DNA of 6,296 nt from Bacilli bacterium (GCA_017476705.1 JAFUZI010000075.1:1-6296); one strand, 5' to 3'; positions 1-4,820 are shown, numbered from the stretch's first letter. The notes: generated by a model from the sequence alone, not told the origin. Translations and numbers: made by a program.

Positions 1-47
1 CAATTTTCACATATGAATTCTTCATCAATCATATTAAAAACTTTCAT
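1..47 (-). CDS. 5' end of a divergent gene, possibly an RNHCP-domain protein (partial)
   Basis: Reading the minus strand, an ATG at 47-45 opens a frame that runs off the left edge: 15 full codons, MKVFNMIDEEFICEN, then TG, so the next residue is Cys or Trp. A very good ribosome binding site, AAGGTGA (minus strand of 52-58), lies four bases upstream, and a minus-strand extended -10 lies at 71-79. That the gene exists is well supported by these signals. The product is a guess: an acidic start followed by F-x-C-x-N-C resembles the opening of small RNHCP-domain proteins, which begin with a Cys-x2-Cys-Gly zinc knuckle of unknown function. Too little is visible to exclude other families. Confidence 0.6.
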   Translation of the reverse strand, partial: MKVFNMIDEEFICEN

Positions 48-70
48 AAATTCACCTTCAAACTATTAAA

Positions 71-99
71 ATTATATCATAAAAAAGTAAATATATGAT
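71..99 (-). promoter_or_regulatory. Promoter of the leftward gene (extended -10)
   Basis: On the minus strand TGATATAAT (plus-strand 79 down to 71) is a perfect TATAAT with an upstream TGn. No good -35 is visible at the right spacing, where the sequence is ATCATA (99-94), as is usual for extended -10 promoters. A start near 64 would leave a leader of about 17 nt before the ATG at 47. It is the mirror image of the scpA promoter. Confidence 0.6.
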
Positions 100-104
100 A
101 TAAT
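76..104 (+). promoter_or_regulatory. Promoter of scpAB (extended -10)
   Basis: TGATATAAT at 96-104 is an extended -10 with a perfect TATAAT hexamer. The -35 position (76-81, ATCATA) is poor and lies inside the -10 element of the leftward promoter. A start near 111 gives a leader of about 17 nt before the scpA ATG at 128. This also argues against a TTG at 107 as the scpA start, since it would lie upstream of the transcript. Confidence 0.65.
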
Positions 105-127
105 AATTGTACTTGGGAGTGTTAATT

Positions 128-853
128 ATGGAATATGTCATAACGATTGATAATTTTGATGGGCCTCTTGATTTATTACTTCACTTAATAAAGAAGACGG
201 ATATAGATATATATGATATTAGTATTGAGGAAATAACTAAACAATATTTAAGTTATATAAATGCTATGAAAAATATGAATCTTGATATTGCAAGTGAATA
301 TTTGGTAATGGCATCAGAATTAATGGAAATTAAATCTTCTTCGTTACTTCCAAAATCTAATATAGAAGAAGATGAATATGTTGAAGATCCAAAAGAAACA
401 TTAATTAAAAGATTAATTGAGTATAAAAGATATAAAGAACTTGTACCAAGTTTTCAAGATTTAGAAGATGAAAGACATAAGGAATTTACAAAAAGCCCTA
501 GTGATTTAAGTGAGTTTAAAATAGAGTCAGAAGAAATAGAAATAGGCAATTTATCACTCGATGATTTAACAGCTGCATTTAAGGAATTCTTAAAAAGAAA
601 AGAGTTAGAAAAACCACTTAATACAAAAATTACAAAAAAAGAATATTCTGTAAAAAAACGTAATAGTGAAATTAGAGATATATTAAAGAAAAAGAAAAAA
701 GTAGAATTTGAAGAATTATTTGATATAATGAGTAAGGATTATATAGTTGTTACATTTTTGTCAATATTAGATCTTGCTCGTAAACAAGATTTATGTATAA
801 AGCAAGAAGATAATTTTAAAAAGATTTATTTAAGCTTAAGGGAAAGTGATTAA
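128..853 (+). CDS. scpA: Segregation and condensation protein A (ScpA kleisin)
   Basis: ScpA is the kleisin subunit that bridges the SMC dimer, binding one SMC neck with its N-terminus and the other SMC head with its C-terminal winged helix. It works with ScpB in the cytoplasm to organise and segregate the chromosome. The 241-residue product opens with the family hallmark FDGPLDLLLHLI (residues 10-21), followed by a helical region with the typical DIYDISIEEIT and LVMASELMEIKS stretches. An acidic, Lys-rich linker leads to a C-terminal winged helix (about 182-241). The length is normal for the family. The ATG at 128 is chosen because GGGAG at 115-119 lies upstream at workable spacing; a TTG at 107 in frame precedes the likely transcription start. 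scpB follows after one base, so the two are translated as a unit. Confidence 0.96.
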   Translation: MEYVITIDNFDGPLDLLLHLIKKTDIDIYDISIEEITKQYLSYINAMKNMNLDIASEYLVMASELMEIKSSSLLPKSNIEEDEYVEDPKETLIKRLIEYKRYKELVPSFQDLEDERHKEFTKSPSDLSEFKIESEEIEIGNLSLDDLTAAFKEFLKRKELEKPLNTKITKKEYSVKKRNSEIRDILKKKKKVEFEELFDIMSKDYIVVTFLSILDLARKQDLCIKQEDNFKKIYLSLRESD

Positions 854-854
854 T

Positions 855-1418
855 ATGAATTTAGAAGCAGTAATAGAGGGAATATTATTTTTAAAAGGTG
901 ATGAAGGAGTTAGCGTAGAGGAGTTAATTGATCTTTTAAATGTAGATGAAAAGACCCTTGTACCATATTTAGATAAACTAAAAAAAATGTATGATGAACC
1001 AAATCATGGAATTAAAATAGATTATCTTGGAGGAAAACTTAAGCTTACAACTAAAAAAGAACATAAAGAGTATTATGAGAGATTAACTGAGGAAGAAATA
1101 TCATCCACTTTATCTCCTGCTGCACTTGAAGCACTTGCAATAATTGCATATAATCAACCAATAACACGTATTAAAGTAGATGAGATTAGAGGAGTTTCAA
1201 GTCAACACTTAGTTAGAAAACTTTTGCTTAAGGGCTTAATTAAAGAAATGGGAAAAAGTGATCAACCAGGAAGACCTAATTTATATGGGACAACAAGTGA
1301 ATTCTTGGATTATTTTGGCCTTAAAACTATTAATGATTTACCTAAGATTGAAGAACCAACTGAGATAGATGAAGAAACTAATTTATTTGAATCAAAGTAT
1401 AAAGAAATAGAAGAGTAA
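855..1418 (+). CDS. scpB: Segregation and condensation protein B (ScpB)
   Basis: ScpB is the winged-helix (kite) protein that dimerises on the ScpA linker and is needed for a working SMC-ScpAB condensin. The 187-residue product has two winged-helix domains. The first is at about residues 1-75. The second starts at LSPAALEALAIIAYNQP (86-102), continues through the IRGV turn (111-114) and ends with PGRPNLYGTT and FLDYFGL (138-156). All of these are diagnostic for the family. An acidic tail follows, as in other ScpB proteins. The ATG at 855, one base after the scpA stop, gives the usual family N-terminus and a tolerable distance from AAGGGA (838-843). A GTG at 846 in frame would leave almost no spacing. 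The stop codon lies inside the terminator hairpin. Confidence 0.95.
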   Translation: MNLEAVIEGILFLKGDEGVSVEELIDLLNVDEKTLVPYLDKLKKMYDEPNHGIKIDYLGGKLKLTTKKEHKEYYERLTEEEISSTLSPAALEALAIIAYNQPITRIKVDEIRGVSSQHLVRKLLLKGLIKEMGKSDQPGRPNLYGTTSEFLDYFGLKTINDLPKIEEPTEIDEETNLFESKYKEIEE

Positions 1419-1434
1419 TATAACTCTTTTTTTT
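1409..1434 (+). terminator. Intrinsic terminator of scpAB
   Basis: AAGAGT (1411-1416) pairs with ACTCTT (1423-1428) around a six-base loop, with one or two further A-U/G-U pairs outside. The T-tract runs 1427-1434 and resumes after one G. The stem is AT-rich and overlaps the scpB stop codon (1416-1418), so it is a modest terminator and some read-through into the next gene is possible. Confidence 0.6.
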
Positions 1435-1449
1435 GTTTTTTAAATGTTG

Positions 1450-1455
1450 TAAAAT
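1450..1455 (+). promoter_or_regulatory. Weak possible -10 for the membrane-anchored gene
   Basis: TAAAAT sits 19 bases before the ATG at 1474. I see no -35 hexamer at 16-18 bases spacing (the region is the terminator T-tract) and no TGn. Expression may instead come partly from read-through of the scpAB terminator. Confidence 0.3.
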
Positions 1456-1473
1456 AGAGTTGAGGTGATAACT

Positions 1474-2553
1474 ATGAAGAAGAAAGTGCTAAAAGTATCT
1501 TTAATAGTCTTATTTTTAATAATAGTTATAGTAGTTATTGTTAAAATTACTAATAATATTAAAATAAAAAATAATGCTATAATTGCTGATAAGGTTGTTA
1601 ATGACATAATTAAAGATAAGGAATATGAAGTTATAGTAGAAATAAATCCAAAATTATCATTAATTATAAAAAATGGAAAAGTAGATAATTATGAATGCTT
1701 AAATGATGATTGTAATCGTTTGGAAAAAAATTTTGTGGGAATGAAACTTAAAGATGCTGTTGAGAGTATTTATAAAGATTCTAAAGAAAAAGGTTTTAAT
1801 GTAACAGGAGGAGTTGTTTTAAAATCAAACGAAATACTTGATTTAGGTCTAAGTTATGTAATATATGAAGATTTAAAAGATGAATCTAAAACAGAAGAAG
1901 TAAAAGATACATTATTAGAAGAATTAAAAAAAGATGAGGACTATGGTATTTATTATGAATGCAGCACTAGCAATTCTAAATTATCTTGTTATATAAAAGA
2001 TGATATACAAATAGATTTATCATCAATTCAAGCATATATAGATGGTACAATTCCTAAGATGCGCGGAATACAAAGGGTACTTAATAGATTTAATATTAAA
2101 ACAGAAGCAATAAGAGAAATGGGTGTTTTAGAAAGACCTGCATATTTTATTTATATAAATGGAATTAAATTCGCACAAGTAGCTGGGCAAACGGTTAAAG
2201 ATTTAGAATATCTAGGAAATTATAATTGCTCTGATCATAGATTTAAATTAATGGATTTAGATTTGTTAGATCCAAGTAGTATTAAAGATAAATTTTTTAA
2301 TGGAGAATTTGATATTAAAAATGATGATTGGGGAGAAAATGCTTCTGAAAGTGAAGATTGCTACTTTGGTGAGGAACTTTGTTATTACGAAAGGAAAATA
2401 AATGTTTCAGTATGTAATCCTAATACTGGAAATTTTGAAACAACAGGAAATATTGAATATAAATATTATAAGGGTACTAGCCATGAAAATAAAGTGGAAA
2501 TAACAAAAGATGAATATGATACAATAAGAAATAAATATATATCATATGATTAA
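1474..2553 (+). CDS. Membrane-anchored extracytoplasmic protein with an RsgI-like juxtamembrane domain
   Basis: The 359-residue product has a short Lys-rich cytoplasmic end, one hydrophobic segment (about residues 8-23) and a long outer part, so it is expected to be N-in, C-out and anchored. Residues about 51-110 follow the pattern of the outer membrane-proximal domain of RsgI-type anti-sigma factors: a VEINPKLSL strand (N58-P59), a second strand with N-x-K-V, LNDD, then a GMKLKDAVESIY helix and a KEKGF turn. The family equivalent is D/E-I/V-N-P-S. The cytoplasmic anti-sigma helices of RsgI are absent. The rest (about 155-359) is unrecognised, with eight Cys in all (75, 80, 163, 172, 252, 296, 303, 314), which fits disulfides outside the cell. 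The start is ATG 1474, preceded by GAGGTGA (1462-1468); a GTG at 1465 is part of that site. I see no terminator before the following tRNA. Confidence 0.85.
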   Translation: MKKKVLKVSLIVLFLIIVIVVIVKITNNIKIKNNAIIADKVVNDIIKDKEYEVIVEINPKLSLIIKNGKVDNYECLNDDCNRLEKNFVGMKLKDAVESIYKDSKEKGFNVTGGVVLKSNEILDLGLSYVIYEDLKDESKTEEVKDTLLEELKKDEDYGIYYECSTSNSKLSCYIKDDIQIDLSSIQAYIDGTIPKMRGIQRVLNRFNIKTEAIREMGVLERPAYFIYINGIKFAQVAGQTVKDLEYLGNYNCSDHRFKLMDLDLLDPSSIKDKFFNGEFDIKNDDWGENASESEDCYFGEELCYYERKINVSVCNPNTGNFETTGNIEYKYYKGTSHENKVEITKDEYDTIRNKYISYD

Positions 2554-2570
2554 AAACTAATTAATAGACA

Positions 2571-2599
2571 TTGTAATAAATTAAAAAATTTGTTATAAT
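2571..2599 (+). promoter_or_regulatory. Promoter of tRNA-Leu
   Basis: TTGTAA (2571-2576), a 17-base spacer and TATAAT (2594-2599) with TGT directly upstream (2591-2593), so it is an extended -10 as well. The expected start lies just before the tRNA 5' end at 2610. Confidence 0.75.
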
Positions 2600-2609
2600 G
2601 CTTTTAGTT

Positions 2610-2693
2610 GCTCGCATGGCGGAACTGGTAGACGCGCACGACTCAAAATCGTGTAACTATGTTGTGAGAGTTCGATTCTCTCTGCGAGCACCA
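2610..2693 (+). tRNA. tRNA-Leu (anticodon CAA)
   Basis: An 84-nt class II tRNA. Acceptor GCTCGCA (2610-2616) pairs with TGCGAGC (2683-2689), followed by discriminator A2690 and an encoded CCA (2691-2693). The anticodon stem CACGA/TCGTG (2637-2641, 2649-2653) carries loop CTCAAAA with anticodon CAA at 2644-2646, which reads UUG. A 12-nt variable arm (2654-2665) and a T arm GAGAG/CTCTC with loop TTCGATT complete the cloverleaf. The variable arm and A73 both fit leucine. Confidence 0.96.
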
Positions 2694-2707
2694 TTTTTAA
2701 AAGTTAT

Positions 2708-2730
2708 AAAGCTATATTAATAGCTTTTTT
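2708..2730 (+). terminator. Terminator after tRNA-Leu
   Basis: AAAGCTAT (2708-2715) and ATAGCTTT (2720-2727) form an 8-bp stem with a four-base loop, running into T2725-2730. It probably also ends any transcript coming from the gene at 1474-2553, which has no terminator of its own. Confidence 0.8.
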
Positions 2731-2755
2731 ATTTACACTTGCTATACAAATCTTA

Positions 2756-2783
2756 TTTACTAAAATAAATAATGTGTTATACT
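2756..2783 (+). promoter_or_regulatory. Promoter of the 2807-3828 operon
   Basis: TATACT (2778-2783) with TGT upstream (2775-2777) forms an extended -10. TTTACT (2756-2761), 16 bases further up, is a plausible weak -35. A start near 2790 leaves a leader just long enough for the ribosome binding site. Confidence 0.6.
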
Positions 2784-2806
2784 TATTTTAGGATAGGGGT
2801 ATATGT

Positions 2807-3328
2807 ATGAATAATTTTGAAAACATAGATTTGACTTATTATGGTGAAGATATTAATTTCACTAAAAATAAAGAATATCATGCAATGCAAGAAAAATTAA
2901 AAAAATATTTTCAATTTATAGTTGATACTATAGTAAATAGAGAACTTGAAAAGAAAAGTCCTGAGATAAATGATTTTATGTCTGATTTAAATGATGTCGT
3001 TGAAAATATATCAAGTGTTAAGGTATTTGATGGAAAAGCTAGTAAGATAATTATATCTGATAGATATATAGTTTTTGATTATTTTAAAGAAACAGAAGAA
3101 AAAGTGCAAAGAAAAAGAGTTATTATAGATAAAAAAATAAATGAATTTAATTTTATGCTTTATGATGATGGTTTTATCAGAATGTCATCATATAATTTTT
3201 CAAACGAAGGTATTCAAAAACGTAGATTTTATTTTGTTGAACCTATATATATGTTAAATGATGAAACTATTGCTGAATCTATTTCTGAAATAAAAGATGA
3301 AAATAGAAAAAGAGGTATTGCTGTTTAG
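2807..3328 (+). CDS. Unrecognised cytoplasmic protein, first gene of the CheD-like operon
   Basis: The 173-residue product matches no family I recognise. It has no signal peptide, no membrane segment and no cysteine. Residues about 22-69 look helical and highly charged (EYHAMQEKLKKYFQFIV and onward). Residues about 70-150 look beta-rich, with alternating hydrophobics such as KIIISDRYIVFDYF and RFYFVEPIYM, and the tail is charged. TAGGGG (2794-2799) lies seven bases before the ATG at 2807. An ATG four bases earlier is closed at once by a stop. The next gene starts 11 bases after the TAG stop, with its ribosome binding site overlapping the stop, so the two are co-transcribed and translationally close. 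A role as partner or substrate of the downstream CheD-like protein is possible from context only. Confidence 0.85.
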   Translation: MNNFENIDLTYYGEDINFTKNKEYHAMQEKLKKYFQFIVDTIVNRELEKKSPEINDFMSDLNDVVENISSVKVFDGKASKIIISDRYIVFDYFKETEEKVQRKRVIIDKKINEFNFMLYDDGFIRMSSYNFSNEGIQKRRFYFVEPIYMLNDETIAESISEIKDENRKRGIAV

Positions 3329-3339
3329 GAAGTGATCAT

Positions 3340-3828
3340 ATGGATTTTGAATTAATAAATGTTTCAATGAATCAAACAAAATGTGTATATGGTAATCATT
3401 CATTAATTGGAACAAAAGGAATTGCATCATGTATTGGTGTCCTTTTATATGATAGATTAAATAAAAAAGCCATTGTTGGGCATTTTAATTCTAATAAGTA
3501 TGATGGGCTAGAATCTGAAGATGCAAGCTATATTTTTATGGAATTAAAAGATGCTATTTTGAATAATAATTTAAGTAATGAACTGGTTTATTTATTAGTC
3601 CCTGGCATTGTTGGTAATACAGTTAGAATTAAAAATGTTGCATTAGAATTGGAAAAATATTTGGAAAATTATGAAAAAATGGATTATATAGAAGATAGAG
3701 CAATAATGATGAATGTTGAGACTGAATCACTCGAGTTTGTGTTTGATCCTAATAACAATAAATTTTTAACTCATAAATTTTTTCCAAATGATGTTGACTA
3801 TAAATTGTATTCATCAAAAGTAAAGTAA
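3340..3828 (+). CDS. CheD-like protein (predicted cysteine deamidase fold)
   Basis: CheD deamidates glutamines of chemoreceptors using a Cys-His-Thr active site. This 162-residue protein has the size and motif order of that family. INVSMNQTK resembles the CheD opening VGMGE. LIGTKGIASCIGVLLYD (22-38) matches its GLGSCVxVxLYD motif, and AIVGHF (44-49) matches its GMAHF motif. VRIKNVALELEKYL corresponds to IGxRNVxAVxxxL, and a late LEFVFDPNNNKFL corresponds to the closing beta pair. T25, C31 and H48 have spacings of 6 and 17, as I recall for Thermotoga CheD T21, C27 and H44. The glycine-rich middle of CheD is poorly kept, so this is a divergent member and its substrate is unknown. AGGAAGTGA overlaps the upstream stop codon and fixes the ATG at 3340. 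No chemotaxis genes are in the window. Confidence 0.7.
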   Translation: MDFELINVSMNQTKCVYGNHSLIGTKGIASCIGVLLYDRLNKKAIVGHFNSNKYDGLESEDASYIFMELKDAILNNNLSNELVYLLVPGIVGNTVRIKNVALELEKYLENYEKMDYIEDRAIMMNVETESLEFVFDPNNNKFLTHKFFPNDVDYKLYSSKVK

Positions 3829-3853
3829 AAGATAAATGTTTTTATCTTTTTTT
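3827..3853 (+). terminator. Terminator of the CheD-like operon
   Basis: A 10-bp perfect stem (3827-3836 with 3841-3850) around the four-base loop TGTT, only one G-C pair, followed by T3847-3853. Its first two bases are the end of the stop codon (3826-3828), the same packing as seen after scpB. Confidence 0.7.
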
Positions 3854-3873
3854 ACATATTTTTTAAAAAACTA

Positions 3874-3902
3874 TTGATAATTTAATAAAAATATAATATA
3901 AT
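3874..3902 (+). promoter_or_regulatory. Promoter of tRNA-Ile
   Basis: TTGATA (3874-3879), exactly 17 bases, then TATAAT (3897-3902). A second, overlapping TATAAT at 3892-3897 has only 12 bases of spacing and is not expected to be used. Transcription should begin about 15 bases before the mature tRNA. Confidence 0.8.
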
Positions 3903-3923
3903 TTAATAGTCGTAAGCATTTAT

Positions 3924-4000
<77 letters not shown>

Positions 4001-4001
4001 T

Positions 4002-4036
4002 TTGTGAAATTATCCGCTATATAGCGGTTTTTTTAT
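4002..4036 (+). repeat. 35-bp direct repeat, copy 1 (tRNA-Ile terminator)
   Basis: Identical over all 35 bases to 4773-4807; the bases on both outer sides differ. It starts one base after the tRNA CCA end and spans a short leader TTGTGAAATTAT, the palindrome and the T-tract. The two copies bracket 736 bp holding one small gene. Confidence 0.95.
4014..4034 (+). terminator. Terminator after tRNA-Ile
   Basis: The perfect palindrome CCGCTATATAGCGG (4014-4027) folds to at least a 5-bp GC-rich stem with loop ATAT, followed by seven T (4028-4034). There is no T-tract on the other strand, so it works rightward only. Confidence 0.85.
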
Positions 4037-4069
4037 TTACGTTGAAGGAGAATATATCTTTTTTTTATA

Positions 4070-4097
4070 TTGAAAATATAAGAATATATGCTATAAT
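4070..4097 (+). promoter_or_regulatory. Promoter of the secreted-protein gene
   Basis: TTGAAA (4070-4075), a 16-base spacer and TATAAT (4092-4097) with TGC upstream (4089-4091). The -35 lies in the small inverted repeat TATATT-GAA-AATATA (4066-4080), which could be an operator but in such AT-rich DNA may be chance. Confidence 0.75.
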
Positions 4098-4124
4098 TAA
4101 AGTAGAAAATAAAGGGTGATGTTT

Positions 4125-4625
4125 ATGAAAGAGTTGCTAAAGAGTAGAGTATTTGTAGTAATAGTAATAGCATGTGTTTGTATAGTTGGTACAGCATATG
4201 CAGCGGTTTCTATATTAGCAAGTAATATAAATTATACTCCAAAAGATACATCATGGAAAAAAACAAATGGAGATAATATAGTTAATGTACAGGATGCCAT
4301 TGATGAATTATATGATAAATCTAATTTAGAAACTACCATTGAAAAAAAATATTGTGATTCTGGTGAAAATGCTCTAACTTGTACAATTGATAATTTAGAT
4401 ATTAATAAATATTATTTTTGCATAGCAACATATAGGGGTACAAATTCTAATTTTAATGTTACTAATGCAAATGTTATTTATAATGAGCATAATTGGAATT
4501 ATTTGGATATAAACAGTACCTATAGGACATTAATAAATCCAATATCTTCTAGCGTAACATTTACAGCTACGTCTAGTAAAAATGGATTAAAAGTAGTATG
4601 CTACCATATTATAAATATTCACTAA
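4125..4625 (+). CDS. Small secreted protein with signal peptide and YTPxDTSW / DAIDELY motif
   Basis: The 166-residue product has a Sec-type signal: a KELLKSR charged start, a hydrophobic core at 9-23, and a likely signal peptidase I cut after A-Y-A (24-26). The next segment has ASNINYTPKDTSW (32-44) and VNVQDAIDELYDKS (53-66). I recall this arrangement from many small predicted secreted proteins of low-GC gut Bacillota, where a shared N-terminal part carries differing C-terminal parts. Residues about 70-166 look beta-rich with four Cys (77, 86, 99, 159), enough for two disulfides. The function is unknown; a surface or adhesion role is only a guess. AAAGGGTG (4111-4118) is six bases before the ATG at 4125; ATG 4119 and GTG 4116 overlap or abut that site. 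No sortase or LPxTG motif is seen. Confidence 0.85.
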   Translation: MKELLKSRVFVVIVIACVCIVGTAYAAVSILASNINYTPKDTSWKKTNGDNIVNVQDAIDELYDKSNLETTIEKKYCDSGENALTCTIDNLDINKYYFCIATYRGTNSNFNVTNANVIYNEHNWNYLDINSTYRTLINPISSSVTFTATSSKNGLKVVCYHIINIH

Positions 4626-4772
4626 TCTGTTATCAGTCGTTTTAAAGTGGTACTTTATTAATAGAATGTATAATAAATGATATTATAAATTTAACAATAA
4701 TTAATTAGTAAGTTATTACTGCTTATTTAATGTATGTCTAGAAAGGCTATCAGATAACTTTTTAAGTCACTA
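4626..4772. other. AT-rich spacer after the secreted-protein gene
   Basis: No gene is evident. It holds the short inverted repeat TAAAGT-GGT-ACTTTA (4643-4657) without a T-tract, an isolated TATAAT (4669-4674) lacking a -35, and a larger hairpin at 4710-4763. The secreted-protein transcript probably continues to the second terminator copy. Confidence 0.6.
4710..4763 (+). other. Possible large hairpin before the second terminator copy
   Basis: AAGTTAT (4710-4716) and CTG (4719-4721) can pair with CAG (4751-4753) and ATAACTT (4754-4760), leaving a two-base bulge and a loop of about 29 nt, followed by a run of five T (4759-4763). It could be a weak terminator or a structured 3' UTR. The AT content makes chance a real alternative. 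Confidence 0.3.
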
Positions 4773-4807
4773 TTGTGAAATTATCCGCTATATAGCGGTT
4801 TTTTTAT
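4773..4807 (+). repeat. 35-bp direct repeat, copy 2
   Basis: Exact copy of 4002-4036. Just outside it, CACTA (4768-4772) resembles CACCAT at the end of tRNA-Ile if one base is gapped, so weak likeness may reach into the tRNA CCA end. No other part of the tRNA is recognisable here. Confidence 0.95.
4785..4805 (+). terminator. Terminator before gatC (second copy)
   Basis: The same 14-bp palindrome (4785-4798) and seven T (4799-4805) as after tRNA-Ile. Here it would end the secreted-protein transcript and insulate the gatC promoter, which starts 15 bases further on. Confidence 0.85.
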
Positions 4808-4820
4808 GTCTTAGGTTTCA

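Larger units (their letters stand above)
4037..4772. other. Terminator-flanked cassette-like segment
   Basis: This segment lies between two exact 35-bp copies of the tRNA-Ile terminator and contains one promoter, one secreted-protein gene and about 150 bp of AT-rich sequence. Removing one repeat plus the segment (771 bp) would leave tRNA-Ile, one terminator and the gatC promoter intact, which is what an inserted or duplicated cassette would look like. There is no recombinase or transposase here and no terminal inverted repeats, so how it arrived is not visible. Confidence 0.4.

Noticed and set aside
107..127. TTG at 107 as a longer scpA start (seven extra residues)
   Set aside because: It lies upstream of the transcript start predicted from the -10 at 99-104 and adds residues before the normal ScpA N-terminus; ATG 128 has a proper ribosome binding site.
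846..854. GTG at 846 as the scpB start, overlapping scpA
   Set aside because: The AAGGGA site would be only two bases away, and ATG 855 gives the usual ScpB beginning MNLEAVIEGILF.
3892..3897. Second TATAAT for tRNA-Ile
   Set aside because: It has only 12 bases of spacing from TTGATA; the copy at 3897-3902 has the ideal 17.
4041..4058. GAAGGAG at 4044-4050, a ribosome-binding-site-like sequence just after the first repeat copy
   Set aside because: No start codon follows at usable spacing, and the first ATG in reach (4088) is closed after two codons. It may be junction debris of the cassette but carries no evidence by itself.
4643..4657. TAAAGT-GGT-ACTTTA hairpin after the secreted-protein gene as its terminator
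   Set aside because: The stem is only six base pairs and is not followed by a T-tract.
4669..4805. A small RNA running from the TATAAT at 4669 through the hairpin at 4710-4763 to the terminator copy
   Set aside because: There is no -35 or TGn for the TATAAT, and AT-rich spacers yield such hexamers often. RNA-seq would be needed before calling it.
4002..4807. The two terminator copies as a CRISPR or insertion sequence
   Set aside because: Only two copies 771 bp apart with a gene between them, no spacer periodicity, no transposase and no terminal inverted repeats.
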